A stretch of 64,000 nt of DNA from Rhodospirillaceae bacterium (GCA_002731315.1 PCBG01000014.1:16246-80245); one strand, 5' to 3'; positions 43,281 through 53,238 are shown, counted from the first letter of the stretch. Notes: generated by a model from the sequence alone, not told the origin. Program-made: numbers and translations.

Positions 43281-44210
43281 CTAGAAAAGCGTCGAGACAG
43301 AGCGTTCCTCATTAATCCGGCGGATCGCCTCGCCGAGCAGCGGGGCGATCGACAGATGGCGGACATTGCGTGCGACGCGAACCGCTTCAGTAGCCGGAAT
43401 GGAATCGGTGGTCACCAACGAATTTAGCGGCGACGCCACCACTCGGCTGACCGCCCCACCTGACAGCACCCCATGCGTCACATAGGCATCGACACTCAGC
43501 GCGCCACTGTCAATTAAGGCGGCCGCGGCGTTGCACAGCGTGCCGCCGGAATCGACAATGTCATCAACCATGATGCAATGACGTCCATCAACATCCCCAA
43601 TGATGTTCATCACCTCCGAAACTCCGGCCTTTGGACGACGCTTGTCGATAATCGCCAGGTCAGCATCAAGGCGGCTTGCCAGCGAGCGCGCCCGAACCAC
43701 GCCTCCCACATCGGGCGAGACAATCATTAGATTGCCATTTTTGTAACGCGATTTGATGTCTCCAATAAAGACTGGTGCGGCAAATAGATTATCCGTGGGG
43801 ATGTCGAAGAAACCCTGAATCTGGCCAGCATGCAGATCAATGGTCAACACTCGGTCAGCACCTGCTGAGGTGATCAAGTTGGCCAGCAGTTTTGCCGAAA
43901 TCGGTGTGCGTGGGCCAGACTTACGGTCTTGCCGGGCATAGCCGTAATAGGGGAGCACGGCTGTGACCCGCCGCGCCGAACCGCGGCGTAAAGCGTCCAG
44001 CGCGACGAGCAGTTCCATTACGTTGTCATTTGCCGGGAAACAGGTGGACTGGACCACAAACACATCCTCGCCGCGAACATTCTCACCAATCTCGACGAAG
44101 ACTTCCATATCTGCGAAACGACGGACATCAGCTTTAGTCAGTGGGACATCCAAATAGGCCGCGATAGCTTCTGCCAAGGGCCTGTTACTGTTGCATGAGA
44201 GGATTTTCAT
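43281..44210 (-). CDS. prs: Ribose-phosphate pyrophosphokinase
   Basis: Makes PRPP from ribose-5-phosphate and ATP. The 309-residue product shows the family's flexible-loop [26 protein letters not shown], the [17 protein letters not shown] block and the PRPP-binding loop [20 protein letters not shown]-rich DNA lies upstream. It is separated from rplY by 120 bases. Confidence 0.97.
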   Translation of the reverse strand: MKILSCNSNRPLAEAIAAYLDVPLTKADVRRFADMEVFVEIGENVRGEDVFVVQSTCFPANDNVMELLVALDALRRGSARRVTAVLPYYGYARQDRKSGPRTPISAKLLANLITSAGADRVLTIDLHAGQIQGFFDIPTDNLFAAPVFIGDIKSRYKNGNLMIVSPDVGGVVRARSLASRLDADLAIIDKRRPKAGVSEVMNIIGDVDGRHCIMVDDIVDSGGTLCNAAAALIDSGALSVDAYVTHGVLSGGAVSRVVASPLNSLVTTDSIPATEAVRVARNVRHLSIAPLLGEAIRRINEERSVSTLF

Positions 44211-44403
44211 CTAGAATCCGGTGACCATCGGTACCGCCGCGAGAGCATTTCTGACAGAGTGATAGCAACCAGCCCTGACACGGGCAAGGCACTTGGCGAG
44301 GCTTTATAACAATTTTGTTAAATTTCTATTCAACCCATGAAGCAGCTTGCAAGTAGTCCAACGAAAAGAAGTCCAAGAAAAATATAGAGATGCGGCATAG
44401 CTA

Positions 44404-45288
44404 TTATCTAGGTCCTGAGCGTGCAGTTGGTTGCACTGGCCCTCTTCTGATTATAGAAATCTGGCGTCCCGAATCGGGCAGATGATCATGTGTGGCGCGT
44501 CGGTGTGAAAAAAAAGGCAGAGAATCGGCATTCGGTTTGCCAGCGTCATCGGCATCGCCATAGGTGTCGATACCACAGTCATGAATGGTACGGACATCAC
44601 AGCCCCGTAACTGATGGCGCACTAGGGCAGGCAGGTCGAAACGGAAATGATCGGCCCCGTCTGCTGCAAAGCAGCCTGCGGCCTGATCCTGCAGCGCTTC
44701 AGGCATCAGCGCCAGTGCCTCTTCCCGCCGCTCGGCACCAACCTGATAGCTTGGCTGTCGGATGGTTGGGCCCATCACAGCGATTATGTCGCCGGCATGG
44801 GCGTGGCGCATGGCATTGACCGTTGCCGCGACAATGCCGGACACGGCGCCGCGCCAGCCTGCATGACAGGCCCCGATCACGGCGCCGGCGGCATCGGTGA
44901 GAAGCAACGGGAGGCAATCTGCTGTCAGAATAGTTAGCGCCAGATCATGGCGGGTAGTGACCATGCCATCGGCCCGTGGCATGGCATTATGATCTTCGGG
45001 TGCTGGTGCGTCTGTATGCAGACAAACCACCCCATGTACCTGATAGACGGCGGCAAGCTGTTCTGACGCCAACGCCAGCGCGCCTGCGGCGGCGGCGCGG
45101 TTACGGCTGACCAGCGCATGGTCGTCGGCCGACCCGAACCCGCAATTCAAGCTTTCATATATGCCGCTGCTATGTCCATCTGCGGCCGAGAAAAACCCGT
45201 GCGGGGCAATCGCACTAGTGGCGGGGTGATGTAGAAATCGGGGTGGGCCGCCGGCAATCACAAAGCCGTTTTGCGTCTGCAATGTCAT
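44404..45288 (-). CDS. pgeF: YfiH/PgeF family laccase-domain protein
   Basis: The 294-residue product has the conserved zinc-binding His and Cys positions of the family: QVHG, TADCLPLLL and CHAGWRGAVSGI. Members were called polyphenol oxidases and are now known to act on purine nucleosides, on peptidoglycan precursors in E. coli, or both. The C-terminus runs about 20 residues past the usual end. Its ATG overlaps the stop of the midA-like gene (ATGA). Confidence 0.9.
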   Translation of the reverse strand: MTLQTQNGFVIAGGPPRFLHHPATSAIAPHGFFSAADGHSSGIYESLNCGFGSADDHALVSRNRAAAAGALALASEQLAAVYQVHGVVCLHTDAPAPEDHNAMPRADGMVTTRHDLALTILTADCLPLLLTDAAGAVIGACHAGWRGAVSGIVAATVNAMRHAHAGDIIAVMGPTIRQPSYQVGAERREEALALMPEALQDQAAGCFAADGADHFRFDLPALVRHQLRGCDVRTIHDCGIDTYGDADDAGKPNADSLPFFSHRRATHDHLPDSGRQISIIRRGPVQPTARSGPR

Positions 45289-46412
45289 TGGCTGTCTTGC
45301 TCAAATCCGGGTGGTGTCCCGTCCCCTTGGGGGACCAGCAAGGCCACTTTGAAAACCGCGCCCATCTGCCCTGGGCTGGTCAGCCGATCAATGGCGGCCA
45401 GCAATGCGCGTCGTGTTTCGGGCGTGGCCATTTTTCCGGCCTGTTCGGCGCGCGCTGCCAGCCCGATCCGCATCAGGAACTGGCCTTGTGGAACGGGCGG
45501 GACGAGACGTGCCCCGGCTGCTGATGCGGCTTTTTCAAGAGCGGCAAAATCCACCCAGTGGGACACGTCAGCCTGTCCGGGCGCGTTAAAGATATCAACC
45601 GGTCTATGGTCTGCCACAGCCTGCAGGCTGTCACCGGGATTGCCGTTACGTCCATAATCGATAATAAGCACCGCACCGCCATGTTGCGCCACCTGCCGTG
45701 CCAGTGCGGCGATCACAAGATCGGCCTGCGGGCAGTGTTCCAGGACCGTACCATTCGCAGCTGGACCACATCCGTTTTCCATGCCTTTCATGGCAGCATT
45801 TTCTGTTATCGACGGGCCGATGGTAAAGCCCAGCCGTCCGTCAATGATGCCAACCTGGCGTTGGCGCCAATTACCGTCGTGCAGCACAAGCTGTGCCACT
45901 GGCAAGGCATCGAAAAACTCGTTCGCAATGCCAAAGACGGGCCCGCCAGTGGCAGCCAAAAGGTCCGCTATGTCATCATGCCAGCTGGCGGTTGTCTTGA
46001 TCCTGTCAGTCTGGATGGTGCTGGCCTGAAGGCGCCGTAACGCGTGACCGGCTTCAAGGAAATGAAGTGGCAGGTCGGTCAACGCCGGCATCAATTGCGA
46101 CCAGACATGCCGCATGTCGCGCATTAGCGTTCCCCGTCCGGGGCCAAGCTCGATGATCGCCGCGTCTTCCGGGGATCCCGCAAGGTTGTAGATATCTGCC
46201 AAATACAGCCCACACATTTCGCCGAACAGCCCGGATATCTCGGGCGCGGTGATGAAATCGCCAACAGCGCCAAACGGGTCGGCCTGCTGGTAATAGCCGT
46301 CCTGCGGGTCAGTAAGGCAGGCAGTCATGAATGTATCGACACCCATAGGCCCATCCTCTTGAATACGGCTCATCAGCCTGTCAGCAAGGGCAGTTAGAAC
46401 GCCGGCCGTCAT
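45285..46412 (-). CDS. SAM-dependent methyltransferase, MidA/NDUFAF7 family
   Basis: The 375-residue product contains the SAM-binding motif IIELGPGRGTLMRDM and FGAVGDFITAPEIS near the start, as in NDUFAF7, which dimethylates an arginine of complex I subunit NDUFS2. Whether the bacterial member does the same is not shown. It starts at an ATG overlapping the lgt stop by four bases and overlaps pgeF by four; lgt-midA-pgeF is a conserved trio in alphaproteobacteria. Confidence 0.9.
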   Translation of the reverse strand: MTAGVLTALADRLMSRIQEDGPMGVDTFMTACLTDPQDGYYQQADPFGAVGDFITAPEISGLFGEMCGLYLADIYNLAGSPEDAAIIELGPGRGTLMRDMRHVWSQLMPALTDLPLHFLEAGHALRRLQASTIQTDRIKTTASWHDDIADLLAATGGPVFGIANEFFDALPVAQLVLHDGNWRQRQVGIIDGRLGFTIGPSITENAAMKGMENGCGPAANGTVLEHCPQADLVIAALARQVAQHGGAVLIIDYGRNGNPGDSLQAVADHRPVDIFNAPGQADVSHWVDFAALEKAASAAGARLVPPVPQGQFLMRIGLAARAEQAGKMATPETRRALLAAIDRLTSPGQMGAVFKVALLVPQGDGTPPGFEQDSQ

Positions 46413-47209
46413 CCCGGCAGGCCTGAGGTCTGGCGCCGCCGCATGAGGATATAGACCCCACCAGCGATCATCGGCAGGCATAATAGCTGGCCCATCGTGA
46501 CAAGCCCCAATAGCGTGCCAAGATGGGGGTCAGGTTCGCGCACATATTCGATCAGGAAACGAGCGCTGCCATAGCTGATCAGCAGCACAGATGAAAGACG
46601 GCCGGTAATTGCTAGCCACCCCCGTTGATAGCCAAACAGCATGAGGCCGCCAAGAATAAGGCCTTCCAGCCCAGCTTCATAGAGCTGGCTTGGATGGCGT
46701 GGAAGACCGTCACTTCCCGGAAAGACCATGCCCCAGGGCAGGTCTGTTACTCGGCCATAAAGCTCGGCATTGACGAAATTCGAAAGCCGCCCAAGGCAAA
46801 GGCCGATCGGTACGACCATTGCCACCCGGTCGCTGACAGTGAAGATTGAAATACCGCGACGCGCCGAAAACAGCCACATCGCAAGAATCACGCCAAAAAG
46901 CCCACCATGAAAGGCCATGCCGCCTTGCCATATTTTCAGAATTTCTAGCGGGTTAGCCAGATAAAAGCCGACTTGATAGAACAGACAAAATCCCATACGT
47001 CCCCCAAGGAGCACGCCAATCAGCACATGGTTTAAAAGGCTTTCAATGCCTGCTAAATCAATGGGGCCTGCGCGCTGCGCCTCGCGCCTTAGAATCCAGT
47101 AACCGCCGACCAGCCCGAGGATATAGGCAAGCGCATACCAGCGAATACCAACCCCGCCAAAGCTAATCAGAAAAGGGTCGAATTCCGGGAGGATGATTCC
47201 TGTTGTCAT
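46409..47209 (-). CDS. lgt: Prolipoprotein diacylglyceryl transferase
   Basis: Lgt attaches diacylglycerol to the lipobox Cys of prelipoproteins. The 266-residue membrane protein has seven hydrophobic helices, the signature LGRLSNFVNAELYGR, and the GGRMGFCLFYQ and HPSQLYEAGLEG blocks. It would act on the putative lipoprotein at 16871-17296. First gene of the lgt-midA-pgeF unit. Confidence 0.96.
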   Translation of the reverse strand: MTTGIILPEFDPFLISFGGVGIRWYALAYILGLVGGYWILRREAQRAGPIDLAGIESLLNHVLIGVLLGGRMGFCLFYQVGFYLANPLEILKIWQGGMAFHGGLFGVILAMWLFSARRGISIFTVSDRVAMVVPIGLCLGRLSNFVNAELYGRVTDLPWGMVFPGSDGLPRHPSQLYEAGLEGLILGGLMLFGYQRGWLAITGRLSSVLLISYGSARFLIEYVREPDPHLGTLLGLVTMGQLLCLPMIAGGVYILMRRRQTSGLPG

Positions 47210-47431
47210 TCGCTTGTCCAGCTCCTGCTGTGGTCTCTGCCGGACTGATCATGCCGGGACACGGCACGCCAAACCTGTTGCACCCGGCGGTACAATATCG
47301 CAAAGCGTAGGCCAGTGGTATTGGAAAGCGCCGCGTATTGCTCTAGATATAGAAAGCCGGCGACAGCCAAAGGCAGTTTTATTTCAGCAGCGCATCAACC
47401 TTAGGGGATGCGTGACCAGGGGGAGAAGGTG

Positions 47432-47746
47432 ATGCGCGCGCGTCCGGGATTCATATCTGATCTTGCACAGGTGGCCAACGGGGCGGCATCTGCATTCAGC
47501 AGTATGCGCGAGGAAATCGAAAACATTGTTTCTGCACGAACAGAGCGTGCCTTGAACGCGCGCGGTCTTGTGACGCGTGAGGAGTTTGACGCTCTGAGGA
47601 CACGGCATGAAGCATTGGCGGCCCGCCTTGCCGCCATAGAAGCGGATCGGGCGGCAGCGCAGCCAAAACAGCCAGCAGCCAAGCCACCCGCGAAAGCGAA
47701 AAAGGCTGCAAGCAAATCTGCTGCTGACAAAAGCAGTAAAAGCTGA
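47432..47746 (+). CDS. ubiK: UbiK/BMFP family accessory factor
   Basis: The ATG at 47432 has GGAGAAGG just upstream; one at 47408 is in frame. The 104-residue product has the BMFP/UbiK pattern: FISDLAQVANGAASAFSSMREE, then LVTREEFDALRTRHEALAARL, a coiled coil, and a Lys/Ala-rich tail. UbiK helps ubiquinone hydroxylases in E. coli; the family also binds membranes. It is divergent from lgt. Confidence 0.82.
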   Translation: MRARPGFISDLAQVANGAASAFSSMREEIENIVSARTERALNARGLVTREEFDALRTRHEALAARLAAIEADRAAAQPKQPAAKPPAKAKKAASKSAADKSSKS

Positions 47747-47910
47747 CGGTTTTACCATCTTCAATCAAGGTGATTCTGTCGATTCTCATCCTTCATTCGC
47801 CTTGCCAAGACCTTGTATGCAAGTTTGCTGCGCGCCTACGTTAGATAAGCGCGACTTCAGGGTCAGCAGGCGCCGTGGCAAAGCACTTGAATTCCGGCGA
47901 TTCTAACAAG

Positions 47911-47919
47911 TTATCCACA
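47911..47919 (+). promoter_or_regulatory. Consensus DnaA box
   Basis: TTATCCACA is a perfect DnaA-box sequence in the 276-base gap between the ubiK-like and ybjN-like genes. A T-G repeat (TGTGTGTGG) follows about ten bases on. A single box can arise by chance or regulate a nearby gene. Confidence 0.4.
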
Positions 47920-48022
47920 AGCACCTGTGTGTGTGGGCCTCGAAGACCACAAAATATTGTATTGAATGCCATGTCGCCATGCGGCATGTTGGGCTTATCA
48001 AATTATCTCGGATGCCCTTTTT

Positions 48023-48526
48023 ATGGCCACCAGCACAACATCACCTGATCTGACTTTTGCGCATCCAATCGAATTGGTGACGCAGTTTGTTGTGCGCCAG
48101 GACTGGTTTCTGAAGCAACAGCGACGCGACGCCATCATTGCTGAGATTCCCGGCCGGTGGAGCCACTATCAGCTGGCAGTGTCTTGGCAGGATGATGAAG
48201 AGACGATGCAGGTGATCTGCCGCATCGATGTGCAGGCGGATGGCAGCATGATTGGCGAGCTTGCCATGCTGGCGGCCCTTCTTAATCAGCATCTTTTTAT
48301 CGGTCATCTGGCGCTTGATATGGCGACTTGTGAGCTGGAACTGCGCCATACGCTGGCGCTGCGCGGTGCCGGCGGGGCTACGCCAGAGCAAATAGAAGAT
48401 GTTGTTGATATCATGCTTGGTGAATGCGAGCAGGTGTATCCGGCGATTTATCAGGTCGTCCATGGCACCTTGTCTGCCGATGACGCCACCGCCGCTGTCA
48501 CAATGATCACTAAAGGAGAGGCGTAG
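48023..48526 (+). CDS. YbjN domain-containing protein
   Basis: The 167-residue product has the YbjN/type III-chaperone-like alpha-beta fold: HPIELVTQFVVRQDWFLKQQ at the start, then HYQLAVSWQDDEETMQVICRI and LLNQHLFIGHLALD. Role in bacteria is not settled. It starts at ATG 48023; the frame is open upstream. It is followed by proC in the same direction, a pairing common in alphaproteobacteria. Confidence 0.8.
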   Translation: MATSTTSPDLTFAHPIELVTQFVVRQDWFLKQQRRDAIIAEIPGRWSHYQLAVSWQDDEETMQVICRIDVQADGSMIGELAMLAALLNQHLFIGHLALDMATCELELRHTLALRGAGGATPEQIEDVVDIMLGECEQVYPAIYQVVHGTLSADDATAAVTMITKGEA

Positions 48527-48560
48527 CGCCGCCGGGGCGGATGCTTTGCCAGTTGGCCGG

Positions 48561-49379
48561 ATGACCCCACTGATTACGCTTATAGGCTGCGGCAAGATGG
48601 GCAGCGCAATGTTGCATGGCTGGCTGGCCGACACATCGCTTGCCGCTGAATTCGCCATTGTTGAGCCGTTTCACGACCATCTTGGCTGGACCGCGGATCA
48701 TGCCAACATCCAGCTCTTTGACACAGTGGAAAACTGTGCGGGCGCTGGCAAGGAAGCGCGGATGATTGTGCTGGCTGTAAAGCCGCAGATGATGGAGGAC
48801 GCCATTGCCGGGCTGGGGGCACTGGCTGGGCCGAACACCGGCTTTCTGTCGATTGCGGCCGGCATCCCGACCAGCTGGTTCCGCAGCCGACTTGGTGATA
48901 ATACCGCTATCCTGCGGTCGATGCCAAACACCCCTGCTGCGATCGGCAAGGGGGTGACAGCATTATGTTCGGGGTCGGATGCGCCGGCCGATCTAGTGGG
49001 TCTGTCGGAACAGCTGCTTTCGGCTATCGGCACAGTGGTGCGGGTTGATGATGAGGCGCTAATGGATGCGGTCACTGCTCTATCCGGGTCTGGTCCGGCC
49101 TATGTCTTTCTGCTTGCAGAGGTGATGACGCGCGCCGGCATTGCTGCGGGGCTGCCGGATGATCTTGCCCGTCAGCTTGCTGAAGCCACCGTGTCGGGTG
49201 CTGGCGCGCTGATTGATGCAGCAGACGAGCCGCCATCCCAGCTGCGGGTCAATGTCACCAGCAAAGGTGGTACGACAGCGGCGGCACTGGCAGTATTGAT
49301 GGCAGATGACGGGATGGCGCCGCTTCTGGAACGGGCCATTCTCGCTGCGCGTGACAGGTCTGTGGAACTTGGCGGCTAG
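48561..49379 (+). CDS. proC: Pyrroline-5-carboxylate reductase
   Basis: Last step of proline synthesis. The 272-residue product has the NAD(P)-binding start TLIGCGKMGSAMLHGWL, the RSMPNTPAAIGKGVTALCSG block, and the C-terminal DAVTALSGSGPAYVFLLAE and VTSKGGTTAAALAV signatures. It begins 35 bases after the YbjN-domain gene; ATG 48561 is preferred to TTG 48546. Confidence 0.95.
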   Translation: MTPLITLIGCGKMGSAMLHGWLADTSLAAEFAIVEPFHDHLGWTADHANIQLFDTVENCAGAGKEARMIVLAVKPQMMEDAIAGLGALAGPNTGFLSIAAGIPTSWFRSRLGDNTAILRSMPNTPAAIGKGVTALCSGSDAPADLVGLSEQLLSAIGTVVRVDDEALMDAVTALSGSGPAYVFLLAEVMTRAGIAAGLPDDLARQLAEATVSGAGALIDAADEPPSQLRVNVTSKGGTTAAALAVLMADDGMAPLLERAILAARDRSVELGG

Positions 49380-49498
49380 GCAGGGCGTGACAGCCAGCTT
49401 GACGCTTTCGCAGATAATGCCCATGTCTAACGTTCACGGTCAGTTGACGCACCGGCCCCAGATTTTCAGAGCCTGATTCGAACACAGGACCCATTGTC

Positions 49499-50176
49499 AT
49501 GAACGGCGCAGATATCCAGACAGAAATCATGGATCGCCTTGCGGATGCAGCATGGACGCAACTTGCGGACAAGCCGCCGCGTCAGCTGCATATTGATGAT
49601 ATTGCGGCTGCGGCGGGCATTACAGCAGCGGCAGCGCGTGCTGCAACAGGCAGCATCACAACGCTGATTCTGCATCGGCTGGCGACACTTGACCGTCAGG
49701 CTAGTCTAGAAAGCCTTGCTGATATCGAAGATGCGGGCGAGGTGCCGGTCCGTGACAAGATTGTCGAGGGATTGATGCACCGCTTTGAGGTTTATGCCCC
49801 TTACCGCCAGCAGATTGCCCAGCTTGATCTTGCTGGCAAGCGTGATCCGGCGCTGGGGTTGCGGCTACTGGACTCGCTGGCGCAGGCGATGCGCATGCTG
49901 TTGCGCATGGCTGGTGACGATCTTGCCGGCCTTGGTAGCGAAGGACGAGTGCTCGGGGTTGCGGTTGTGGCGATGCAGGTAGCACGGGTCTGGCAGGATG
50001 ACGACGCACCCGACCTGTCAGTAACATTGAAGGCGATCGATGCCCGTCTGGCGCGTGCCGAGGAATGGGGACGTACCCTGCGCGTGCTGCGTGATGATTC
50101 GGTAGCTGGTGAAGCCGAAGCCATGGCTGATGACCAGAACGCCGAGATGCCGGGCGACGGCAGCCGATACCAATAG
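49499..50176 (+). CDS. TetR-like regulator, divergent
   Basis: The 225-residue product has a three-helix N-terminal domain (QLHIDDIAAAAGITAAAARA in place of the usual helix-turn-helix) and an all-helical C-terminal region. The pattern resembles TetR but the recognition helix lacks the usual Y-x-H-F sequence, so DNA binding is uncertain. It sits between proC and csaA, with a 23-base gap to the latter. Confidence 0.6.
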   Translation: MNGADIQTEIMDRLADAAWTQLADKPPRQLHIDDIAAAAGITAAAARAATGSITTLILHRLATLDRQASLESLADIEDAGEVPVRDKIVEGLMHRFEVYAPYRQQIAQLDLAGKRDPALGLRLLDSLAQAMRMLLRMAGDDLAGLGSEGRVLGVAVVAMQVARVWQDDDAPDLSVTLKAIDARLARAEEWGRTLRVLRDDSVAGEAEAMADDQNAEMPGDGSRYQ

Positions 50177-50199
50177 CACGATAATGCGGAGAGCGGCCT

Positions 50200-50556
50200 A
50201 TGGGTGACAATGGGCAAACAGCCTTGGTCAGTTTTGAAGATTTTATGAAGATCGACATTCGGGCAGGCACCATTCTCGAGGCATCACCCTTTCCAGAGGC
50301 GCGCAAACCGGCCCTGAAGCTGGTCATCGATTTTGGTCCGGAGATTGGGACCCGCAAGTCATCCGCGCAGATCACCGAACGATATGATCCGGAAAATCTG
50401 ATCGGCGGCAAGGTCATGGCGGTTGTCAATTTTCCACCGCGCCAGATAGGCCCTTTCATGTCTGAGGTTTTGACACTTGGCGTGATGAATGAAAGTGGTG
50501 AGGTTGTTCTGGTCAGGCCAGATGCCGATGCCCCCAATGGCACCCGACTGCTTTAG
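50200..50556 (+). CDS. csaA: CsaA-type tRNA-binding chaperone
   Basis: The 118-residue product is a single OB-fold tRNA-binding domain with the CsaA signature: MKIDIRAGTILEASPFPEAR, then KSSAQITERYDPENLIGGKV and the C-terminal VVNFPPRQIGPFMSEVLTLG and PNGTRLL. CsaA is a Sec-related chaperone in Bacillus; its role here is unproven. GGAG precedes the ATG. Confidence 0.9.
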   Translation: MGDNGQTALVSFEDFMKIDIRAGTILEASPFPEARKPALKLVIDFGPEIGTRKSSAQITERYDPENLIGGKVMAVVNFPPRQIGPFMSEVLTLGVMNESGEVVLVRPDADAPNGTRLL

Positions 50557-50577
50557 ATGTTCCGATTTCAAGAGGGG

Positions 50578-51897
50578 TCAGACTGGCAGTCTGATACTGA
50601 CCTGCAGGCCGCCAAGCGGTGCATCGCGCAACCCAAGCTCACCGCCAAGCCCCAGCACAATGTCATTGGTGATTGATAGGCCAAGGCCGGTGCCGCCGGT
50701 TTGCCTGTTGCGCGAGGTTTCCAGTCGCACAAAGGGACGGATTGCCTCGGACCGCAATTCCGTTGGGATGCCCGCGCCGTTATCATCGAACAGGATCGTT
50801 ACCTCGTCATTACGATATGTTATGGAGATGTCCATCTTCGTTGAAAAGGAAATCGCATTCGAGATGATGTTTTCAAATGCCCGTATAATCGCCTTTCGGC
50901 GGAGCGGAAAGGCAGGCACTCTGGTGCTGGGTGGGACAAGTGTAATGTCAAAGCCATGCGCCCGACGCGTCTGGTCAACCAGCCGGCCAAGAAGTGCAAC
51001 GACATCTGTTTCTTCCGGCGGCTCTTCGCCTTCACCAGCAGCAAAGCTGAGATAGGCGTCAATCATCTCTTCCATTTCGGCAAGATCGGTACGAATGGAG
51101 TCGGCATCCTCCTTGTTTGCCATCAATTCCAGCTGCAACCGGATTCGGGTCAGCGGCGTACGCAGATCATGGCTGACCCCGGCCAGCAATTCAGTGCGTT
51201 CGTTCAACTGGCGCATGATGCGATGGCGCATCGCCTGAAAGGCGCGGCCTGCCAGTCGAACCTCGCGCGCACCTTCAAGCCGGTAATCAGGCGCTGGCCG
51301 TCCAAGGCCAAGGGCACGTGCGGCATTGGCAAGACGCAGGATCGGACGCACCTGACCACGCATGAACAGCAACGCCACTGCAAACAGCAGGATCGAAGAG
51401 CCCAGCGTCCAGCCGAAAAACGTCCAGCTGGTAGATGAGAAAATGCGCTTGCGGCTCGCATATATCCGCATCACGCCGTTATCTAGCCGCAGATCCACAT
51501 AGATCAGGCTAGGGTCGGAATCGAGATTAATAAACCATTCACCGTGGAGGCGATCGGACAGCTCTTTGCGCAGTCTTTCTTCGGCATAGCTTTTTGGCGG
51601 GCCGACCGCTGGCTGTTGCCAGACGGCACCCTCATCAAATTGTATTGGAAAACTGAAATAGGTCCGGCCCGTTTGCTGCACCACCTCGATGGCCGCCGCA
51701 TTGGGCGATCTGCCAGTGCGGTCCGCGAGCAGGCTGATATCGGCGGCAAGCTGTGTTGCCATGTGGCGTGTAACGGTGTCCCAATGGCGTTCATAAAAGA
51801 TGAAAACTGTGATCAACTGCACCAGTATCATCGGCACCAAAATGATCGACAACATCCGGCCAAACAATGTCTTCGGCAGATAATTGCTAAGTTTCAT
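50578..51897 (-). CDS. EnvZ-type sensor histidine kinase
   Basis: The 439-residue product has two membrane helices (about 15-35 and 150-175) flanking a periplasmic sensor region, a HAMP domain, a dimerisation domain with the phospho-acceptor in LLAGVSHDLRTPLTRIR, and ATPase boxes ENIISNAISFS, DNGAGIP and GGTGLGLSI. The ATG at 51897 overlaps the response-regulator stop by 11 bases, so the two are translationally coupled. It matches the third member of the MarR-OmpR-EnvZ trio found beside ilvE in related bacteria. Confidence 0.93.
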   Translation of the reverse strand: MKLSNYLPKTLFGRMLSIILVPMILVQLITVFIFYERHWDTVTRHMATQLAADISLLADRTGRSPNAAAIEVVQQTGRTYFSFPIQFDEGAVWQQPAVGPPKSYAEERLRKELSDRLHGEWFINLDSDPSLIYVDLRLDNGVMRIYASRKRIFSSTSWTFFGWTLGSSILLFAVALLFMRGQVRPILRLANAARALGLGRPAPDYRLEGAREVRLAGRAFQAMRHRIMRQLNERTELLAGVSHDLRTPLTRIRLQLELMANKEDADSIRTDLAEMEEMIDAYLSFAAGEGEEPPEETDVVALLGRLVDQTRRAHGFDITLVPPSTRVPAFPLRRKAIIRAFENIISNAISFSTKMDISITYRNDEVTILFDDNGAGIPTELRSEAIRPFVRLETSRNRQTGGTGLGLSITNDIVLGLGGELGLRDAPLGGLQVSIRLPV

Positions 51898-52594
51898 GAT
51901 CGCTATCCGGTTGCCTGTCTGTGCGCAGTAGCCAACCCTTGTTCCGCACTGTCTGGAGAAAGACCGGGAAGCGCGGATCAGGCTCAATCTTGGCGCGTAG
52001 TCTGGCAACGGCTACATCTATCGACCGACCCCGCATCGAACTGTTCATCGCCTCGGCGATGCCTTCGCGTGACAGGATACGATCGGGTGCGCTGGCAAAA
52101 CTCTGCATCAGGCGCTGCTCGGCAGATGTCATGTGAATACGGCCGGTGCTGTGCATCAGGATGCCAGAGGCCAGATCGAAACTGTAGGGACCGAAAGAAA
52201 CTGACTTTGCCTCTGTCAGCCTGCCGCGTGAAGACCGTCCGAGTAAGGATTTTATCCGCAATACCAGTTCGCGCGGCTCGAACGGCTTTGACAAATAGTC
52301 ATCGGCACCTGCTTCAAGGCCGGCAATCCGATGTTCAGTCTCGGACATGGCAGTTAGGAACAGCGCCGGCACCGGGTTTGTCCCGCGTAAATCGGCAAGC
52401 AACTCCAGTCCGGTTTCCCCCGGCATCATGATATCCACGACCATCACGTCAAAGACCAGCGACTGTAGCGCCTGGCGCGCCGCGCTCGCAGAAGCGACAT
52501 CGGTGACGCGAAAGCCGCTGTCTTCGAGAAAACGACGCAGCAGCAGGCGCAGACGGTCATCATCATCAATTACCAAAATATGCTGGTCGTTCAT
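51887..52594 (-). CDS. OmpR-family response regulator (PetR-like)
   Basis: The 235-residue product has a receiver domain with the acceptor Asp in FDVMVVDIMMPGETGLELL and conserved Lys in YLSKPFEPREL, and a C-terminal winged helix (QRLMQSFASAPDRILSREGI...RSIDVAVARLRAKIEPDPRFP). It lies 14 bases after a MarR-family gene and just before its kinase. In Rhodobacter capsulatus the corresponding pair petP-petR is needed for expression of cytochrome bc1; I infer the same here. Confidence 0.93.
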   Translation of the reverse strand: MNDQHILVIDDDDRLRLLLRRFLEDSGFRVTDVASASAARQALQSLVFDVMVVDIMMPGETGLELLADLRGTNPVPALFLTAMSETEHRIAGLEAGADDYLSKPFEPRELVLRIKSLLGRSSRGRLTEAKSVSFGPYSFDLASGILMHSTGRIHMTSAEQRLMQSFASAPDRILSREGIAEAMNSSMRGRSIDVAVARLRAKIEPDPRFPVFLQTVRNKGWLLRTDRQPDSDHET

Positions 52595-52608
52595 GCTGCC
52601 ATATCCTG

Positions 52609-53121
52609 TCAGCGGTTGTCGCCGCCCGCAGATGGTTTTCCAAGACTGTCGATCTGGCGCTTTGTCTGGGGGTCAAGTAGCCCTTCCAGAACCTGGTGAA
52701 ACCCCTCAACCGCGGCCATTCCCGCCTCCCGATAGGCATTGGCAAAACGCCGCCCCTGCACCGCAGTCAGTCGTGTTTCCAGTGCATTGCCGGTTTCGGT
52801 CAGGAACAGCAATCGCTGACGCCTGTCCTCGGGTCCAGTTTGCTGTACGACATATCCGGTATCAACGAGCGAGGACAGAACCCGGGAAAGGCTCTGCTTG
52901 GTAATATTCAGGATAGCCAGTAATTCGCTGACAGTGATTCCCGGGTGTTGTCCAATGAAATAGATGGCTCGATGATGGGCGCGGCCCATATTCTGTTCAG
53001 CCAGTATTGAATCAGCTTCACTAGTGAAATCGCGATAGGCAAAAAACATCATTTCGATGCCTCGCCGCAATTCCTCTTCGCGCAGGAACAGTGCTTTGCC
53101 GATGGGTTTTATGTCAGCCAT
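52609..53121 (-). CDS. MarR-family regulator (PetP-like)
   Basis: The 170-residue product has the MarR winged helix: ITVSELLAILNITKQSLSRVLSSLV as recognition region and GYVVQQTGPEDRRQRLLFLT as the wing with the conserved D-x-R. The ATG at 53121 is preferred; a TTG at 53130 is in frame. Followed by the response regulator, it matches the petP-petR order of purple bacteria. Confidence 0.88.
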   Translation of the reverse strand: MADIKPIGKALFLREEELRRGIEMMFFAYRDFTSEADSILAEQNMGRAHHRAIYFIGQHPGITVSELLAILNITKQSLSRVLSSLVDTGYVVQQTGPEDRRQRLLFLTETGNALETRLTAVQGRRFANAYREAGMAAVEGFHQVLEGLLDPQTKRQIDSLGKPSAGGDNR

Positions 53122-53238
53122 GTTGACCAATTATTCAATGCGATGTTACCGTCGTCCACTGATATCATAATATGTCCGTAATGGAACTAAGTTCTGTGCG
53201 GAAAGAGGTCGGCATAATCGGCCGGTAGGAGCGGAACC

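Noticed and set aside
49701..50543. A 280-codon minus-strand frame opposite the TetR-like and csaA genes
   Set aside because: The product is Pro/Arg/Ser-rich noise, while csaA on the plus strand is a clear family member.
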